Positions 5,932 to 8,262 of a stretch of 8,262 nucleotides of DNA are shown here, in pieces. The DNA is from Thermoanaerobaculales bacterium (GTDB taxonomy: Bacteria; Acidobacteriota; Thermoanaerobaculia; Thermoanaerobaculales; Sulfomarinibacteraceae). Numbering within the stretch: position 1 is the first letter of the stretch; each line of letters begins with the position of its first letter. The stretch covers positions 1 through 8,262 of the forward strand of contig JALOKS010000100.1 of assembly GCA_025456385.1 (NCBI GenBank), read 5' to 3'. The position numbers were made by a program, and so were the translations under genes. The notes under the pieces are model-generated. The model had not been told where the DNA came from and made no database searches. It saw nothing but the letters and a program-made list of their open reading frames with translations.

Positions 5932-6885
5932 ATGGAGCAGGGAGCGGCGCAGCCGCTGCTCGTGATCCTCGGTCCGACGGCGTCGGGCAAGTCCCGGCTC
6001 GCCCTCGCCCTGGCCGAGGCCCTCGGCGGCGAGATCGTGTCGGCGGACGCCTTCGCGGTCTACCGCGGCCTCGACATCGGCACCGACAAGCCCTCGGCCG
6101 CCGACCGGCGCCGCGTCCGCCATCACCTGCTCGACGTCGCGGACCCGCGCGAGGTGTTCTCGGCGGGCGCGTTCGCGCGCGCGGCACGGGCCGCGATCGC
6201 CGACATCGCGGCGCGCGGCCTGCAGCCCCTGGTCGCCGGGGGCACCAACTTCTGGATCCGCGCTCTGCTGGAGGGCCTGTTCGACGCCCCGCCGCGCGAC
6301 CCGGAGGTCACCTCCGCCCTCGCGGCCGGTTGGCGGGCCGACCCGGCGGCCATGGCCCGCCGCCTCGCGGCCGTCGACCCCGAGTCGGCGGGCCGCATCG
6401 GCGCCGGCGACCGGCAGCGGATCCTGCGCGCCCTCGAGGTCTTCGAGCTCACCGGCGAGCCCCTGTCGCTGCACTGGAAACGGCAGCAAACAGTGAGCTT
6501 GTACGATCCGCTGCTGGTCGCTCCGGCGCGCGACCGAGCTGCGCTCTATGCTAGAATCGACGCGCGCGTCGAGCGGATTTTCGAGGCCGGCCTGGTCGGC
6601 GAGGTCGAGGCGCTGCTCGCCGCCGGGGTGCCGCCCGGCGCGCACGCGCTGAAGGCCATCGGGTACCGAGAGGTGGTCGGGATGGTGCAGGGGGGGAGCG
6701 GGCTCGAGGCTGCGATCGAGTCGACGAAGCGGGCGAGCCGGAACTTCGCGAAACGGCAGCTGACCTGGCTGCGCGGGATGGCTTCCGACCGCCTGCACTG
6801 GGTGCGGCCGGTCGAGGACGGCGGCGCGGCGGCCGTGATCGAGCTCTGGACACGCCACCACGGCGGGGGAAGACGAGGACCATGA
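5932..6885 (+). CDS. miaA: tRNA dimethylallyltransferase MiaA
   Basis: The 317-aa cytoplasmic enzyme transfers a dimethylallyl group to N6 of A37 in tRNAs that read codons starting with U. The family length is about 300-320 aa. Visible motifs are the P-loop GPTASGKS (14-21), SADAFAVYRGLDIGTDKP (37-54, catalytic D39), HHLLDV (64-69), GGTNFWIRA (103-111), QRILRALEV (162-170), GYREVV (244-249) and KRQLTWLR (274-281). Two motifs drift from the usual forms: ADSxxVY is ADAFAVY, and GGTGLYIRA is GGTNFWIRA. The Asp, P-loop and RQ-TW-R elements are intact, so activity is expected. The ATG at 5932 lies just after a promoter-like box and has no ribosome-binding site. The stop overlaps the hfq ATG (ATGA), the miaA-hfq order also found in Proteobacteria. 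Codons 206-208 are unusual for this genome and contain a promoter-like sequence described separately. Confidence 0.96.
   Translation: MEQGAAQPLLVILGPTASGKSRLALALAEALGGEIVSADAFAVYRGLDIGTDKPSAADRRRVRHHLLDVADPREVFSAGAFARAARAAIADIAARGLQPLVAGGTNFWIRALLEGLFDAPPRDPEVTSALAAGWRADPAAMARRLAAVDPESAGRIGAGDRQRILRALEVFELTGEPLSLHWKRQQTVSLYDPLLVAPARDRAALYARIDARVERIFEAGLVGEVEALLAAGVPPGAHALKAIGYREVVGMVQGGSGLEAAIESTKRASRNFAKRQLTWLRGMASDRLHWVRPVEDGGAAAVIELWTRHHGGGRRGP
6549..6557 (+). promoter_or_regulatory. Putative internal extended -10 promoter for hfq, within miaA
   Basis: TGCTAGAAT matches the extended -10 pattern TG-N-TATAAT at all but one position. It lies 325 nt before the hfq ATG. It is built from the codons TAT, GCT and AGA (Tyr206, Ala207, Arg208), where neighbouring genes strongly prefer TAC, GCC and CGC. 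An AT-richer patch with AAA, CAA, ACA and TTG codons lies just upstream (6478-6510). The -35 region about 17 bp upstream is poor, as is usual for extended -10 promoters. In E. coli hfq also has promoters inside miaA. Confidence 0.5.
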
Positions 6886-7136
6886 ACAAACCAGCCAGCG
6901 GCACCATCAACATCCAGGACCCCTTCTTCTACCAGCTTCGGAAGGACTCGAAGACCGTGCACGTGTACCTCATCAGCGGCAAGCGGCTGACCGGGATCAT
7001 CCGCCGCTTCGACCGCTACGCGGTGGTGCTCGAGAACCACGGCCAGGAGCAGCTGGTCTACAAGCACGCCATCGCGAGCATCGCGCCGCTCAGCGGCTTC
7101 GCGGGCAAGAACGGCCAGGATGAGGCGGAGTACTGA
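6882..7136 (+). CDS. hfq: RNA chaperone Hfq
   Basis: The 84-aa product is a bacterial Sm-like protein, expected to form a hexameric ring that pairs small RNAs with mRNAs. Sm1 starts with NIQDPF (10-15; Q12 and D13 equal E. coli Q8 and D9 of the proximal face). Y29, G33 and F43-D44 follow, with Y46 in place of F42, and Sm2 has the signature VYKHAI (59-64; K61 and H62 bind the U-rich 3' end). Compared with E. coli there is one extra residue in the loop before Sm2 (N52 to Y60). The rim is RKDS (20-23) rather than RRER, so fewer basic residues; rim-dependent annealing may be weaker. The tail (70-84) is short and ends acidic (QDEAEY). GAGG is 3 nt before the ATG, which overlaps the miaA stop by 4 nt. 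The 3' end overlaps the next gene by 17 nt. Confidence 0.96.
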   Translation: MNKPASGTINIQDPFFYQLRKDSKTVHVYLISGKRLTGIIRRFDRYAVVLENHGQEQLVYKHAIASIAPLSGFAGKNGQDEAEY

Positions 7137-8262
7137 CCCGCGCGCGAGCCGCCGCCTCCCCACCCGCAGCTGCGCCGGAGGGGGGAGCGGTCGGCTGCTC
7201 GTGCTCGTGGCTGTCGTGGCGCTCGCTCTCGCCGGCTGCGCCAGCGCGCCGCCCGCACCGCAGCCGACCCTTCCCTTCCCAGCTCCCGACAGCGGGCCGG
7301 GGCGGCCGACCCTCGACCGCGCCGCCGCCGCCGACCTCGAGGCGGGATGGCAGGCTCTGCGCCGCGGCGACGCCGTCGCGGCGGAGCGGCGGGCGGCCAG
7401 GACCTCCGAGAGCCCGGCCTCGCGCCTGCTCGCCCTGCAGGCCGCGCTGGTCGCCGGCGGACCGGCCCCGGTCGCGGAGCTCGCCGAGCTCGTCGAGACG
7501 GCACCCGGCTACGCCGCCGCCTGGCTCACCCTGTCGCTGGCGGCGGAACGGGCCGGGGACGAGAAGACGGCCCTCGACGCGGCCTCCCGAGGTGCCGCGC
7601 TGTGGCCCGACCGGCGCTGGGAGGAGCGGGTCGCCGAGCTGCGCGCGCGCTGGATCGACGACCGGCTGAGGAACGCTCGCCGGCTCAGCTCCGACGGCAG
7701 CCAGGCGGCTGCAGCCGCTGCTCTCGAGCCCGTGCTGGCGCTCGAGCCCAACAACCGCGACGCGCGCATCCTGCAGGCGCGCGCCCTCAGCGATCTCGGC
7801 GACCTGGACCGGGCGGAGGCCGCCCTGGTCGGTTTGCCGAGAGACGCCGAGGTCGTGCTCGTCGCCGGCGCCATCGCCGAGGCGCGCGGCGACCGCAAGG
7901 CCGCGATCCGCATCTACTCCTCGCTGCCGGAGGCGCTCGAGCCCACACTGCGCGCGATCGCGCTCGCGGAGGCCGACGGCGACTGGCTCACGGCCATGAA
8001 CCTCTACGGCGGGCTGCCCGATCGCCACCCGGGCCGCGATGCCGGGCTGCGCGCCGCCAAGCTGCGCTGGCGGGTTTCGGTCCTGCCGCCGTACGTCGGC
8101 GAGGCGCTCGCCGCAGAGCGCCTCGACCGGGCCGGCCTCGCGGTGGTGCTGGTGGCGCTGGCGCCACGGGTGGAATCTCTGCCCGGCGGCCAGGTACCAT
8201 TGTTGTCGGACATCGTCGACATGCCGTCACAGCGCGAGATCATCACCGCGGCCAGGCTCGGG
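7120..8262 (+). CDS. TPR lipoprotein with C-terminal SLH-like domain (partial)
   Basis: From the ATG at 7120 the frame is open for 381 codons to the window edge. An Arg-rich N-terminus (1-25) leads to a hydrophobic stretch (26-38) and a lipobox ALAGC with the lipidated Cys at 40, followed by a Pro-rich linker (43-63). So it should be a lipoprotein. Residues about 68-315 are helical TPR-like pairs, for example around 131-164 and 203-240 (LEPNNRDARILQARALSDLG). From about 323 the sequence resembles an S-layer-homology module: LDRAGLAVVLVALAPRVES (335-353), then LLSDIVDMPSQREIITAARLG up to the edge in two short pieces (L361-D364, I374-G381). The start is uncertain: 7120 overlaps hfq by 17 nt with a weak ribosome site. 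A GTG at 7201 follows a strong purine tract but would leave only 13 residues before Cys with no basic region. A role in envelope assembly or cell-surface scaffolding is inferred. Confidence 0.8.
   Translation, partial: MRRSTDPRASRRLPTRSCAGGGSGRLLVLVAVVALALAGCASAPPAPQPTLPFPAPDSGPGRPTLDRAAAADLEAGWQALRRGDAVAAERRAARTSESPASRLLALQAALVAGGPAPVAELAELVETAPGYAAAWLTLSLAAERAGDEKTALDAASRGAALWPDRRWEERVAELRARWIDDRLRNARRLSSDGSQAAAAAALEPVLALEPNNRDARILQARALSDLGDLDRAEAALVGLPRDAEVVLVAGAIAEARGDRKAAIRIYSSLPEALEPTLRAIALAEADGDWLTAMNLYGGLPDRHPGRDAGLRAAKLRWRVSVLPPYVGEALAAERLDRAGLAVVLVALAPRVESLPGGQVPLLSDIVDMPSQREIITAARLG
7177..7187 (+). promoter_or_regulatory. Purine-rich Shine-Dalgarno-like tract inside the lipoprotein gene
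   Basis: GGAGGGGGGAG lies 13 nt before an in-frame GTG (7201) and 7 nt before an in-frame CTG (7195). It could drive translation from a later start than 7120, but either start would leave no proper basic n-region before the lipobox. It is recorded because it bears on the start choice. Confidence 0.25.

Noticed and set aside
6499..6507. TTGTAC / TACGAT inside miaA as a second promoter for hfq.
   Set aside because: TTGTAC is 47 bp from the good -10 box, and TACGAT has no partner -35 at a usable distance. It is kept only as part of the AT-richer patch.
3916..6861. Minus-strand open frame of 981 codons antisense to comEC and miaA.
   Set aside because: Long antisense frames are expected at this GC content. 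The translation is charged and low-complexity, it crosses the intergenic heptamer array, and the sense genes carry clear motifs.

Overview
The window is very GC-rich bacterial chromosome with tightly packed genes. It holds one gene on the minus strand, running off the left edge, and six on the plus strand, the last running off the right edge. Hfq, MiaA, ComEC and an SLH-type TPR lipoprotein together suggest a Gram-negative-type, GC-rich, probably environmental bacterium. Acidobacteriota (Thermoanaerobaculia-like) is my best guess, held with low confidence because no taxonomic marker is present.

Layout. Positions 1-1538 (minus) encode a secreted SUMF1-fold protein that lacks the catalytic cysteines of true formylglycine-generating enzymes. 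A 63-bp gap with facing promoter-like -10 boxes separates it from a plus-strand set: an unrecognised 221-aa helical protein (1602-2267), a TrmA/RlmD-family RNA uridine methyltransferase (2264-3571) and the DNA-uptake channel ComEC (3568-5829). These three are chained by 4-nt stop/start overlaps. A 102-bp spacer follows, carrying a tandem heptamer (ATTTCGG) and a likely promoter. Then come miaA (5932-6885), hfq (6882-7136, 4-nt overlap) and a TPR/SLH lipoprotein (7120 to the edge, 17-nt overlap with hfq).

How the genes relate. Two act on RNA modification (the uridine methyltransferase and the A37 isopentenyltransferase MiaA) and Hfq is the sRNA/mRNA chaperone. The miaA-hfq order is the same as in Proteobacteria. 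ComEC and the TPR/SLH lipoprotein are envelope proteins and share operons with the RNA genes without an obvious functional link.

Most of the window is conserved housekeeping and I see no clear new defence or mobile system. The most interesting signals are: a strong extended -10 promoter written into unusual codons inside miaA, well placed to drive hfq; apparently leaderless starts for two operons; the heptamer repeat; the unknown 221-aa protein; and the cysteine-less SUMF1 protein. No tRNA, rRNA, CRISPR, insertion sequence or convincing hairpin terminator was found. The only non-coding stretches are 1539-1601 and 5830-5931.
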